DNA of 64,000 bases, taken from Thermoproteota archaeon. GTDB lineage: Archaea > Thermoproteota > Methanomethylicia > Culexarchaeales > Culexarchaeaceae. Made by a program: the position numbers and the translations under genes. The notes below the pieces were generated by a model, which was not told where the DNA came from, did not search any database, and was given only the letters and a program-made list of their open reading frames with translations. The DNA lies in the NCBI GenBank assembly GCA_011605825.1, contig JAAOZK010000003.1:54514-118513 (forward strand). The letters run 5' to 3'. This document shows, one piece after another, positions 8,209 to 16,523 of this stretch (position 1 is its first letter; the number at the start of each line of letters is the position of its first letter).

Positions 8209-9425
8209 TTATTAATATTAAATTGTTTCTTTACAGTAATAAGCTTCTTTAAATCATTCAGCACTCTTTCCCTTATATCCGATGGCTTCTCAATTTTAGC
8301 TACTATCTTACCATTTCTTATAATTTGCTGAAGCATTGGCTTCATTTCTGTGCTTCCACATACTGGGCATCTTTTCACTTCTTCATTTATCAATGTCGCT
8401 ACATCTGTTAGGCAATTTTGGCATCTCCAAACCTGCTTCTTACCACTAGCTTTACCCCTCTTCGCAATCGGCTTCCCCTCAACCTCAACTATATCCAATG
8501 CGAAATCTATGGTTCTAGCATTTGATATGCTTGTTCCAACGCCAAATGCATCCACTCCCGCCTTGCTTAACTCCATTACGCTTTCTTCATCTAATCCTCC
8601 TGAAACCATTATCTTCACATTTTTGTATCCCCTCACATCTAATTCCCACCTAACTTCTCTAACTATGGCAGCCATATTCCCCCTCCTCGAGCTTGGCGTA
8701 TCTAACCGTACACCATAAAGTTTCTTCCCTAAGGTTTCAACCGCCATTATAGCTTCGATCTTTTCATCATAGAATGTGTCTATCAACGTTATTCTTGGAA
8801 CCTTTTCATCAACGATTTCATCGAATTTTTTCCAAGCTTCCCTCTGATCTCCAATTATTATGATCAGTGCATGTGGCATTGTTCCAACAGGTTCCTTGCC
8901 AATAAGTTTTGCTCCACTAACTCCAGAAACTCCATCTGCCCCTCCAATGTATGCAGCTCTATCTATCATTGGCGCTAAAGCAGGGTGCATCCTCCTTATC
9001 CCAAATGAGTATATTGGTTTGAAATCTGCAGCCACTTTGATATGTGCTGCTGTTGTAGCTATTCCTGACGCTTGACATAGTAATCCAAGTATTGCCGTTT
9101 CAAGGTGTCCAAAACTTCCATATTCTCCCTCGATCACCATTACTGGCTCCCTTATACCATTATATGTTAATGGATAGAATATACTCCCTTCCGGCATTGC
9201 ATAAACGTTTACTGGTATACCTTCAAGTAGATACATTTCCTCCTCCATTCCACATATTATCCCCCAATCCCAACCTCTTGGTAATCCACCAGTGGTTACC
9301 TCCATAACCACCTTCGTCTTCTCTTTGCCTATGGCCTTTAACACTTCCATTGTTCTCTGGAAGTATATGTCTGTGGTTTCTCCACCCTTTATCTCTTCTG
9401 GGGATGCTACATGGAATTTCCACAT
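8205..9425 (-). CDS. pncB: Nicotinate phosphoribosyltransferase with C-terminal zinc ribbon
   Basis: First step of NAD salvage: nicotinate plus PRPP gives nicotinate mononucleotide. The 406-residue protein has the type II phosphoribosyltransferase features GSFGHLETAILGLLCQASGI, FGIRRMHP, GVSGVSGAKL, GVRLDTPSSRRG and MVSGGLDEESVMEL ... FGVGTSI. A C-terminal zinc ribbon uses Cys 335, 338, 353 and 356 (CQNC ... CPVC). It starts 9 nt after the end of the histone-deacetylase-like gene on the same strand, so the two are probably one transcript. Annotation tools may name it only as a phosphoribosyltransferase of the quinolinate/nicotinate superfamily. Confidence 0.9.
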   Translation of the reverse strand: MWKFHVASPEEIKGGETTDIYFQRTMEVLKAIGKEKTKVVMEVTTGGLPRGWDWGIICGMEEEMYLLEGIPVNVYAMPEGSIFYPLTYNGIREPVMVIEGEYGSFGHLETAILGLLCQASGIATTAAHIKVAADFKPIYSFGIRRMHPALAPMIDRAAYIGGADGVSGVSGAKLIGKEPVGTMPHALIIIIGDQREAWKKFDEIVDEKVPRITLIDTFYDEKIEAIMAVETLGKKLYGVRLDTPSSRRGNMAAIVREVRWELDVRGYKNVKIMVSGGLDEESVMELSKAGVDAFGVGTSISNARTIDFALDIVEVEGKPIAKRGKASGKKQVWRCQNCLTDVATLINEEVKRCPVCGSTEMKPMLQQIIRNGKIVAKIEKPSDIRERVLNDLKKLITVKKQFNINK

Positions 9426-9434
9426 AATCCATCA

Positions 9435-10493
9435 CTAAATATTCCAGTATTTTGATAAAACCTTCTTTGCCTTCTTTATTAATATTTCTACAGTTCTCTT
9501 TTCAGCGGTATTCAATTTTGGATCTCTCTCTAGTGTTATCCAATTGCTACTTTCACTTATAGCTTCCAAGGTTCTCAGTATTGAGTATGGCATATATTTC
9601 AAATCGTATCCTCCTTCAAGTAACGTTATTATTTTCCCATCATTTACCTTTTTTGCACAATTCACGATCTCTCTCATGAATTCATAATATGTCTCCGTTG
9701 TATACATTAAATCTGAATTTTTATCATGCCAATGTCCATCATATCCAGCGGACACCAATATCATTTCAGGTCTATACTCTTCCATTATTGGCAGTATGAC
9801 TTCCTTTAGGCATTTAAAAGCCATAGTACCTGTTGATCCTGGTGGAAGAGGTATGTTTATCTTATACCCTTCCCCTTCACCCACACCTACCTCCCTAAAA
9901 TCTCCAGTTCTTGGATATAATGTCCTACCATCTTGATGTATTGATGCATAGACAACGTTCGGATCCTCATAGAATATTCTTTGTGTTCCATCACCATGAT
10001 GTGAATCAAAATCAAGTATTAAGACCCTTTTAAATCCCATTTTCAAAGCCTTCTTAGCTGTCACAGCAATGTTGTTTATTAGGCAGAACCCCTTCGCCCT
10101 ATCATGCTCGGCATGATGTCCTGGAGGTCTGCAAAGTACAAAAACCCTCTTAAAAAATCCCCCACTTACCAATTCAAGGGCTCTTAACCCACCTCCAGCT
10201 GCTAGCAATGCAACATCATATGAGTATTTTGAAACTACTGTATCTGGCGCTATCCTTCCCCCTCCCATGGATGCTAGACTCCTTATCCTACTCAATAAAT
10301 TCTCCGAATGCACCTCCAACACTTCTTCTTCAAGAGCCCTTCTAGGTTTTAAAATCTCAACAATTCTATCCTCATAAATTTTCGCATTTTCCAGAACCTC
10401 AAGAGTCCTAATCAGTCTTGAAGCTCTCTCAATATGCCTACCAGTCTCATGCTTCAAATACTCCTCAGCATATATTAGAGCAACCTTCTCCAC
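9435..10493 (-). CDS. Histone deacetylase family (AcuC-like) zinc hydrolase
   Basis: A 352-residue class II/AcuC-type deacetylase fold. The catalytic pair is in RPPGHHAEH (His 126-127); zinc ligands are in DFDSHHGDGT (Asp 163, His 165) and SAGYDGHWHD; the transition-state tyrosine is in LEGGYDL. Family members remove acetyl groups from lysine in proteins or from small amines such as polyamines, and the substrate here is not visible. It starts with a GTG whose upstream TATA-like box ends about 22 nt away, implying a leaderless or very short leader. The nicotinate phosphoribosyltransferase gene follows 9 nt downstream. Confidence 0.9.
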   Translation of the reverse strand: MEKVALIYAEEYLKHETGRHIERASRLIRTLEVLENAKIYEDRIVEILKPRRALEEEVLEVHSENLLSRIRSLASMGGGRIAPDTVVSKYSYDVALLAAGGGLRALELVSGGFFKRVFVLCRPPGHHAEHDRAKGFCLINNIAVTAKKALKMGFKRVLILDFDSHHGDGTQRIFYEDPNVVYASIHQDGRTLYPRTGDFREVGVGEGEGYKINIPLPPGSTGTMAFKCLKEVILPIMEEYRPEMILVSAGYDGHWHDKNSDLMYTTETYYEFMREIVNCAKKVNDGKIITLLEGGYDLKYMPYSILRTLEAISESSNWITLERDPKLNTAEKRTVEILIKKAKKVLSKYWNI

Positions 10494-10503
10494 ATCTCTC
10501 CAT

Positions 10504-10524
10504 ATACTTCTATTCTAGATTTAT
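10504..10524 (-). promoter_or_regulatory. Promoter of the deacetylase-NAPRT operon
   Basis: On the minus strand ATAAATCTAG (10515-10524) is placed about 26 nt before the GTG start at 10493, which suggests a leaderless transcript. The 21-base block repeats the one at 8188-8208 with a single difference. Confidence 0.45.
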
Positions 10525-10592
10525 GTTTTACACTTATTTAACCAGTATAGGTTTGAAATATCTCATAGAGATTTTTATTTTGGGGTCTCCAT

Positions 10593-10844
10593 TTGGGTGA
10601 TAAGGAGATACTAGCAAAACTATCTAAAATAGAGAGTTCAATAGAAGAAGTTAAAATGGATGTTGCATATATAAAAAATGCCATTTCTGAACTTATAGAT
10701 TTCATGAAATCAAACTCCATTGGGAATGAATTGCTACAGAGAGACATGATAATATATGAATCCCTCACAGAATTGAAAATAATTCTAAATGAAATTCTAG
10801 ATATAGTATGCGGGAAACTCGAAGTTGAGAAAAAAAGAATTTAA
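10593..10844 (+). CDS. Small coiled-coil hypothetical protein
   Basis: An 83-residue acidic/basic heptad-patterned protein (ILAKLSKIESSIEEVKMDVA, then ELIDFM, ELKIILNEILDIV). It is predicted to be almost wholly helical and likely to oligomerise. No signal peptide or catalytic motif; function not recognised. It starts with TTG and converges on the pilin-like gene with a 10-nt gap. Its placement beside another long coiled-coil gene (12156-13157) may be meaningful, but I have no direct evidence. Confidence 0.5.
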   Translation: MGDKEILAKLSKIESSIEEVKMDVAYIKNAISELIDFMKSNSIGNELLQRDMIIYESLTELKIILNEILDIVCGKLEVEKKRI

Positions 10845-10854
10845 ATTTTATTTT

Positions 10855-11376
10855 TTAGTACACTGCACTTATCTTAAAGTCGAATATTCCCCCATCATAG
10901 AATGCCAATGCCCTATATACATTGCCAAGCTTCCATAGCTGTGTTGATAATGTTATTTCAAAATATATGGTTGCTGTACAACCCTGTGGGATCAATAAGT
11001 ACCCACTAGAGATTGTTACATCTCTTGAAGATCCATATATACTTCCACTACCTAGGGACTGTGTTTGTCCTTGTAGATACATTACCACATTATTATTGGT
11101 AAAGTTTACAATAGCTTTTTGCCCCTCGGTGTCTATTGAAATGCTACTTACCTTTATGGTTGTAGTTCCCATGTTTCTTAGTACTATTTGTATTCTTGTT
11201 TGATTTGTGGATGGGTTTAGAATTATTTTTGAGTCTGATGCATCTATCTTCACTATGTTCATTGCGCTTCCAAACCATCCCATCATGGTTGATGCGTAGG
11301 CTACTGCCATTCCAATGGATACTGCTAGTAGTATTATTGAGACCATTATTGCACTTATTCCTCTACTGTTACCCAT
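10855..11376 (-). CDS. Archaeal type IV pilin/archaellin-like protein
   Basis: 173 residues with a class III signal peptide: a short polar leader ending SRG (residues 4-6) followed by a ~22-residue hydrophobic helix beginning ISAIMVSIILLA. The prepilin peptidase would be expected to cut after Gly6. The rest is beta-rich with NQT and NFT sequons (possible N-glycosylation), like archaeal pilins. ATG is preceded by GAGGGG. It could be the major filament subunit for the ATPase/platform operon starting at 13292, but it is on the opposite strand and that link is inference. Confidence 0.75.
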   Translation of the reverse strand: MGNSRGISAIMVSIILLAVSIGMAVAYASTMMGWFGSAMNIVKIDASDSKIILNPSTNQTRIQIVLRNMGTTTIKVSSISIDTEGQKAIVNFTNNNVVMYLQGQTQSLGSGSIYGSSRDVTISSGYLLIPQGCTATIYFEITLSTQLWKLGNVYRALAFYDGGIFDFKISAVY

Positions 11377-11455
11377 TTAACCCCTCATCTTATGGTTTAT
11401 GTGGGTATATATTGCTGTGTTCTCATATGTTAAGTTAATTTTCATATATTTTATT

Positions 11456-12181
11456 TTAAATTGTTACATCCAATTGTTTTATTGCAAATAATGCTACTGC
11501 TATTGGTATGCTAATTTCACTTAGTGCCTCTTCATATGTGAATATGGCTTTTTCAACTCCATACCCCTTCATTTTAGCAATATCCTCTCCATTTTCTTTT
11601 GTGATTGTTATTTCCTTACCCCATCTTCTTCTTATCAGCATTTCCTCCCCCCTGTATATTGCTTTTATTGGTTTCATGAATCCCAGCCTGTATGCTTCAA
11701 AGATTTTTTCGCCACCATTATTTATTATGAATCCTGGCATCTTGTATGTCCTGAATATTATGGTGTATTTTTCGGGGCAGTTCACATCGTATATTGGTTT
11801 TATTATACTCCTCCTTTTCGCTTCTGCGATTTTTTGCTTATTTCCTTTAACTATTTTGTATACGTCTATGGGTGGCTCTATGTTTCTTAGAGGTTTATGG
11901 TATTCTAATAGTAGTGCTTTCTCAAGTTTAATTATGTATTCTTCCACCCTCTTTACATCTTCGTTGCCTATGTAGTAGCGTTTTATTTTTCCATCGAACT
12001 TTATTGTTCCCTCTCTTGTTAGCATATTTAGAATGGCGTTTATCTTCCTTATTTCCCCTCTCTCCCTTATGTCTACACTTATCTTTTTAGAGGTGAATGT
12101 CAATTTCCCATTTGTGGCTTCTCTTGATATTTTCCTCTTTAAGTAGTCTAGGATTTTATATGTTAGTTCTGGGTTGCTCAA
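11456..12181 (-). CDS. Hypothetical protein with N-terminal winged-helix-like segment
   Basis: 241 residues, not recognised as a named family. Residues 1-75 (TYKILDYLKRKI ... INAILNMLTREGTIKFDGKIKRYYI) look like a winged helix with a beta-hairpin wing. The C-terminal part is strand-rich and basic (FRTYKMPGFIINNGGEKIF, GEEMLIRRRWGKEITI) and ends in a hydrophobic helix IPIAVALFAIKQL. TTG start; it overlaps the upstream coiled-coil gene by 26 nt, so the two are translationally coupled. It could be a regulator of the neighbouring pilin-like genes, but this is position-based inference. Confidence 0.5.
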   Translation of the reverse strand: MSNPELTYKILDYLKRKISREATNGKLTFTSKKISVDIRERGEIRKINAILNMLTREGTIKFDGKIKRYYIGNEDVKRVEEYIIKLEKALLLEYHKPLRNIEPPIDVYKIVKGNKQKIAEAKRRSIIKPIYDVNCPEKYTIIFRTYKMPGFIINNGGEKIFEAYRLGFMKPIKAIYRGEEMLIRRRWGKEITITKENGEDIAKMKGYGVEKAIFTYEEALSEISIPIAVALFAIKQLDVTI

Positions 12182-13157
12182 TTTTCATTGCCACCACTAT
12201 GTTCTTAAGATTTCTCTCCATGTTTGTTTTCATATCATTTAATTTGCATACTTCTTCCTCGAGGTCATTCCTCCTCTTTATTAGAATATTGACTTCTCTT
12301 TCCAGTTTTTCCTTCTCTTCCTTTAACTCTTTAACCCTATCTTCAATTTCTCTACTTTTCTCTTCTAAAATTTTTAAGTATGTTATTCTTGAGTTTGTTA
12401 GTTTCATTATTTCTTCATATCCCTTTATTTTTTCAATTAATGTGTTTGTTAGCTGTGTGAGTAGTTTCTCTCTTTCAATTAATTCCTCCTCTCTCTTTTT
12501 AATTTTCTCTTCATATATTGTTGCTTCCTCAAGTTTCCTTTTGCTTTCTCCATCTCTCTTCTCTATTTCATTCATTAATTTGTTTAATTCAATTTTTGTT
12601 GAGGCTGTTTTATCTATAATTTCCTTATATTCTTCCAGTAGTCTTTTCACCTTTTCCTCCATTTCTCCTATTTCCTTTTGCATCATGGTTATTGTGGATA
12701 TATTTTTTAATGCGTTTACCTCCAAATCCTTTATATTTATGACATTCTTCATGACTTCCTGATGTATTGTTTGTATACCATTTATTTTGTCTGTTAATGT
12801 TTTTATGTTCGTATCTACGTTTTCTCCTATTTTTATCAATTGTTGCATCGCGCCATCAATATTCTTCTTCAATTCATCCAGATTGCCCATAAATTCTCCC
12901 TTTACATTTAGACCTCTAAATGTGGATATTATTTCCTTCATTTTTTCAGTTTCATTAATTGCTTCCTTTACTTTGTATATTCCTTCGTTTATGGCTTTTA
13001 TACTTTCACCGATTTCATCTAGTCGAATGCCTTTTAATTCTGCTTCAAGCTTCATTATTCTACTGGTATTATCATTTACTTTCCCATTTATTTCATTGAG
13101 TATTTGCATTATCCAATCGATCTTTTCTGATAATTCTTTTGTACTGGGTTTGAACAT
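12156..13157 (-). CDS. Long coiled-coil protein
   Basis: 333 residues, nearly all predicted coiled coil rich in Glu, Lys, Ile and Leu; the longest heptad stretches are around residues 1-80, 150-230 and 255-320 (for example KRREELIEREKLLTQL). No signal peptide, membrane segment or enzyme motif, so probably a cytoplasmic structural or scaffold protein. ATG is preceded by AGGTGAAGT and a TATA-like TTTTAATACC about 35 nt upstream. It is divergent from the type IV filament operon with 134 nt between starts. Function unknown. Confidence 0.55.
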   Translation of the reverse strand: MFKPSTKELSEKIDWIMQILNEINGKVNDNTSRIMKLEAELKGIRLDEIGESIKAINEGIYKVKEAINETEKMKEIISTFRGLNVKGEFMGNLDELKKNIDGAMQQLIKIGENVDTNIKTLTDKINGIQTIHQEVMKNVINIKDLEVNALKNISTITMMQKEIGEMEEKVKRLLEEYKEIIDKTASTKIELNKLMNEIEKRDGESKRKLEEATIYEEKIKKREEELIEREKLLTQLTNTLIEKIKGYEEIMKLTNSRITYLKILEEKSREIEDRVKELKEEKEKLEREVNILIKRRNDLEEEVCKLNDMKTNMERNLKNIVVAMKIEQPRTNI

Positions 13158-13234
13158 ACTTCACCTTTTTGCTATATGTTTTGGTATTAAAATGCTGTTG
13201 TAGTATTCATGGTGTTTATATTGCATGATGTTTT

Positions 13235-13246
13235 TGGTTTTAAATA
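13235..13246 (+). promoter_or_regulatory. TATA element for the filament operon
   Basis: GGTTTTAAATAC lies about 50 nt before the chosen ATG (13292); a start site about 25 nt downstream would give a leader containing the ribosome binding site GAGGGGATT. It is the only TATA-like sequence on this strand in the divergent spacer. Confidence 0.4.
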
Positions 13247-13291
13247 CGTTATTTTCACTTCTAATTTTGGATGAGAGGGGATTGGCGGATA

Positions 13292-14851
13292 ATGTTCTTT
13301 AAACGTCTCTTCAAGCGTGATTCCTCTTCAGAGGGTCTTGTAGATTTTAAGATTTTTAGGTCTAAGGTTCCAGTGAATGCCACGATACTTGCATCGTATA
13401 AGGTTTGTAATGATCAGGTTAATGTGGTTATTGCAGATGATGATGGTGAAGGATTATACATGGTGTTTGAACCTGAGCTTGTGGATTTGGAATTGAAGGT
13501 TTACAGGGAATTATCCAAGATATTGCGTTTTGAATTTAAGGTGCCCCCTACTTTGGGTTCTGATGTCGACTTATTCAGTTATATACATGAGCAGATACTT
13601 AGGGTGGCTGAGAATTATGGGTTTAAAGACCTTTATGAATTAAGTTTGAATCGTGTTGCATATTATATAGCTAGAGATTTGGGTTATGGTTATATTGAGC
13701 CGTTAATTCAAGATCCGGAGATTGAAGATATTAAATGTGTTGGCCCTGATACCCCATTTATGGTTTGGCATAGGAGGTTTGGGCATCTGGATTGGCTTAA
13801 AACAAATATCGTCTTAAATGAGTATGAGTTGAATTCACTGGCTTCTAAGCTTACGCATATGTGTGGTAAACATGTCTCCATAGCTTTTCCAATAGTTGAT
13901 GCCATACTACCTGATAGGCATAGGGTTTCAATATGCTATGGGAGGGAGGTTAGCGCTAAATCCACAAACATTTGTATCAGGAAGTTTAGGGAGAAACCCT
14001 ATACCGTCATGCATTTAATATATGATTTCTCAACGTTAAGTCCCCTTATGGCTTGCTATCTGTGGTTGCTTATTGAAAATAGGAAGAACATATTTATACT
14101 TGGGGGTACTGCGAGTGGTAAGACAACCCTATTATCCGCTTTAAGTGCATTGTTTAAACCAAGTTGGTCTGTTGACTCCATTGAGGATGTTCCTGAACTT
14201 AAAATTCCAGTTAGGGGTTGGGAGCCACTTATAGCTAGGCATGCATACTTTATGGATGATAAGCAGTTTGAAGTTTCACTTTTCGATCTAGTTAAAGTGG
14301 CTATGCGTAAGAGACCTGACTACATTGTGGTTGGTGAAATTCGTGGTGAAGAGGCTTATGTATTGTTTCAAGCTGCAGCCACGGGGCATGGATGTATGTG
14401 TACAATGCATGCTGATTCAATAGCCTCCGCTATTAAACGCCTATCTTCCCCGCCTATGAATGTTTCCCCAATATATATTCCGTTAATGAACTGTGCCATT
14501 GTATTGAGGAAGATTGAGGGTTTTAAGAGTGTTAAAAGGAGGGTTGTGGGCATTTACGAGATAAAGTCCCCTGACGATTATGTTGAAGTTTTCAAATGGG
14601 TTCCAGCCCGCGATGTCTTCATACCATCAACTATTGATTCGCTTTTATCCTCAAGCTTCCTTATAAGGCAGATTGCTGAGGAGAGGGGGGCTTCAATGAA
14701 TGATATTTCACGTGAATTGAATGTTAGGTTGCAGTTTCTTGAGGATTTGCATGTTCATGGTGTACGTGAATATGATGATTTCATAGATCGTCTTAGACTC
14801 TTCTATTATTCGAGGGGGTCTGAGGTGATTAAGGTTGCTTTGGAAAGGTAA
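13292..14851 (+). CDS. Type II/IV secretion (type IV filament) assembly ATPase
   Basis: A 519-residue VirB11/GspE-family hexameric ATPase that would drive pilus or archaellum-like filament assembly at the inner face of the membrane. Walker A GGTASGKTT (about 271-279), an Asp-box region SVDSIEDVPEL, Walker B-region VVGEIRGEE (about 346) and His-box CTMHADS (about 369) are all present. Length and the N-terminal domain fit archaeal PilB/ArlI relatives. The ATG at 13292 follows GAGGGGATT; another ATG at 13271 precedes that site. It is the first gene of an eight-gene operon whose second gene is the membrane platform. Confidence 0.9.
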   Translation: MFFKRLFKRDSSSEGLVDFKIFRSKVPVNATILASYKVCNDQVNVVIADDDGEGLYMVFEPELVDLELKVYRELSKILRFEFKVPPTLGSDVDLFSYIHEQILRVAENYGFKDLYELSLNRVAYYIARDLGYGYIEPLIQDPEIEDIKCVGPDTPFMVWHRRFGHLDWLKTNIVLNEYELNSLASKLTHMCGKHVSIAFPIVDAILPDRHRVSICYGREVSAKSTNICIRKFREKPYTVMHLIYDFSTLSPLMACYLWLLIENRKNIFILGGTASGKTTLLSALSALFKPSWSVDSIEDVPELKIPVRGWEPLIARHAYFMDDKQFEVSLFDLVKVAMRKRPDYIVVGEIRGEEAYVLFQAAATGHGCMCTMHADSIASAIKRLSSPPMNVSPIYIPLMNCAIVLRKIEGFKSVKRRVVGIYEIKSPDDYVEVFKWVPARDVFIPSTIDSLLSSSFLIRQIAEERGASMNDISRELNVRLQFLEDLHVHGVREYDDFIDRLRLFYYSRGSEVIKVALER

Positions 14852-16523
14852 AGCACTTCAATTAACTCCTATTTCCCTATCGTATAGGATTTTCGGTAAA
14901 CTTGCAAACATAATCTCTCATAAGCTTAATTTGAATGAAATAATGGTTCATTCTGGTTTGAAGATAAGTCCTCAAGGATACTGTTCAATCTTCTTATTCT
15001 ATCTCCTACTCATAGTTTTACCAGCATCTACGATTGCATCGATTTTTCTTTCAATTTTATTTTCATCTTTTTCATTCTTAATACTGTCACCTCTGTGTGT
15101 GTTTTCTGCATTTTTAGTTTTCTATCTATATCCGAGAGTTAGGATGTCTTTACGTGCTAGTGGTGTTGAATCCGAGCTTCCCTTCATATCCACTTATTTC
15201 AGTATGTTGAGTTTATCCCATGTCCCAATATTTAGAGGGTTTGAAAGTTTATCTTCACAAGATGTTTTTCCATGGTTTAAGTTTGAGAGTGAAATCTTCT
15301 TAACTGATTATAGGTTCTTCAGTAAAGATCCAATGCAGTCAATGAAATTCTTGGCTTATAATCATCCATGTAAAGATTTCAGGGATTATCTCGATTCATA
15401 TATTAGGTCTGTTGAGAGTGGTGGTTATCCATCATCTTCTTTAATGGATTATACACTTAAATTGGGTGAGCGGCTTTCAAGTAAGCTTAAGAATTTCTCC
15501 AGTGATGTGAGCATATTTGGCGATCTCATAGTAACATTATTCCTTTTCCTACCGCTCGGATTAATTGGCATATTTATGATTATGAATCCATTTAATGCAT
15601 TGTTGTTCCTAAAACTTTATACTTTCATCTTCACTCCATTGATGGCGTTTTCGATTTTCATAATAATTGATTCTAGCCAATTGAAATACCCATTTAGGTT
15701 TGGTAATTATAAGCGCATATTGTTCTATTCGTTTCCTCCTTCTGTCTTGACATTATTTATCCTTTTAAATTTAAGGGTGGATTTTCCCATTCTCTTCACA
15801 GTTTCCTCCACAGTTTTATTGGCTCCTTTAAGCATTTTTCATGAATATAATGCTATTAAGTGCAGATCCATTGATTCAAGTCTTTCTAAGTTCATTAGGG
15901 ATATATCAGATTATGTTAAGGTTGGTTTAAGCGTTGAGGGTGCTTTGGCGCTTGCTTCAGGTAGATCTTATGGTAAACTTCTTGATGATATTATTCGTAA
16001 TATACATTCCTCTTTGACGTCATCGATGAAGTCTATAGCTGATATATTCAATGATTTGATTTCTAGGGTTAATTCATGGTTTGCTAAGAGGGTGTTTTGG
16101 CTTTTTGGGGAAGCTATATCCACTGGGGGTGGTAGGCCTGAAATTTTTTCACATCTCTCGAAGTTCTGCTGGGATTACTATGAATTTAAGCGTAGAATTG
16201 AAAATGAATTGAAACTCTATGTTTTGGTAGGATACTTTTCTTCGCTCATGTTAATCTTCGTTTCTTCCCAGTTAATTAAGTTTCTTGGCTTCTTTGGGGC
16301 TGGGTATTCCATTCCAAGTCAGAGTATCCTCCTTAGCATTGATAAAAGTGTGGTCATGGAGTTGAATTCCATAATAAATTCCATGATAATTTTAACTTCA
16401 TTTTCCATTGGCATGCTTGTTGGGAAGATTTCCAGCGGAACCATTCTTGGTGGGTTTAAGCATGCGTTGATCTCCTGTTACATTTGCGTTCTTGGAATTT
16501 ATGGTGGTGTAAGGTTATGGTGA
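14835..16523 (+). CDS. Type II secretion system F-like membrane platform protein
   Basis: A 562-residue polytopic protein with about nine hydrophobic segments in pairs (near residues 55-100, 230-285, 295-335, 455-480, 515-560) separated by two cytoplasmic helical regions, the TadC/ArlJ-type duplicated GspF arrangement. Characteristic patterns are SELPFISTYFSMLS before the first helical domain and DISDYVKVGLSVEGALALAS before the second. It would anchor the ATPase and filament. TTG start overlaps the ATPase gene by 17 nt with GAGGTGATT just upstream; the stop overlaps the next gene by 7 nt. Confidence 0.85.
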   Translation: MLWKGKALQLTPISLSYRIFGKLANIISHKLNLNEIMVHSGLKISPQGYCSIFLFYLLLIVLPASTIASIFLSILFSSFSFLILSPLCVFSAFLVFYLYPRVRMSLRASGVESELPFISTYFSMLSLSHVPIFRGFESLSSQDVFPWFKFESEIFLTDYRFFSKDPMQSMKFLAYNHPCKDFRDYLDSYIRSVESGGYPSSSLMDYTLKLGERLSSKLKNFSSDVSIFGDLIVTLFLFLPLGLIGIFMIMNPFNALLFLKLYTFIFTPLMAFSIFIIIDSSQLKYPFRFGNYKRILFYSFPPSVLTLFILLNLRVDFPILFTVSSTVLLAPLSIFHEYNAIKCRSIDSSLSKFIRDISDYVKVGLSVEGALALASGRSYGKLLDDIIRNIHSSLTSSMKSIADIFNDLISRVNSWFAKRVFWLFGEAISTGGGRPEIFSHLSKFCWDYYEFKRRIENELKLYVLVGYFSSLMLIFVSSQLIKFLGFFGAGYSIPSQSILLSIDKSVVMELNSIINSMIILTSFSIGMLVGKISSGTILGGFKHALISCYICVLGIYGGVRLW

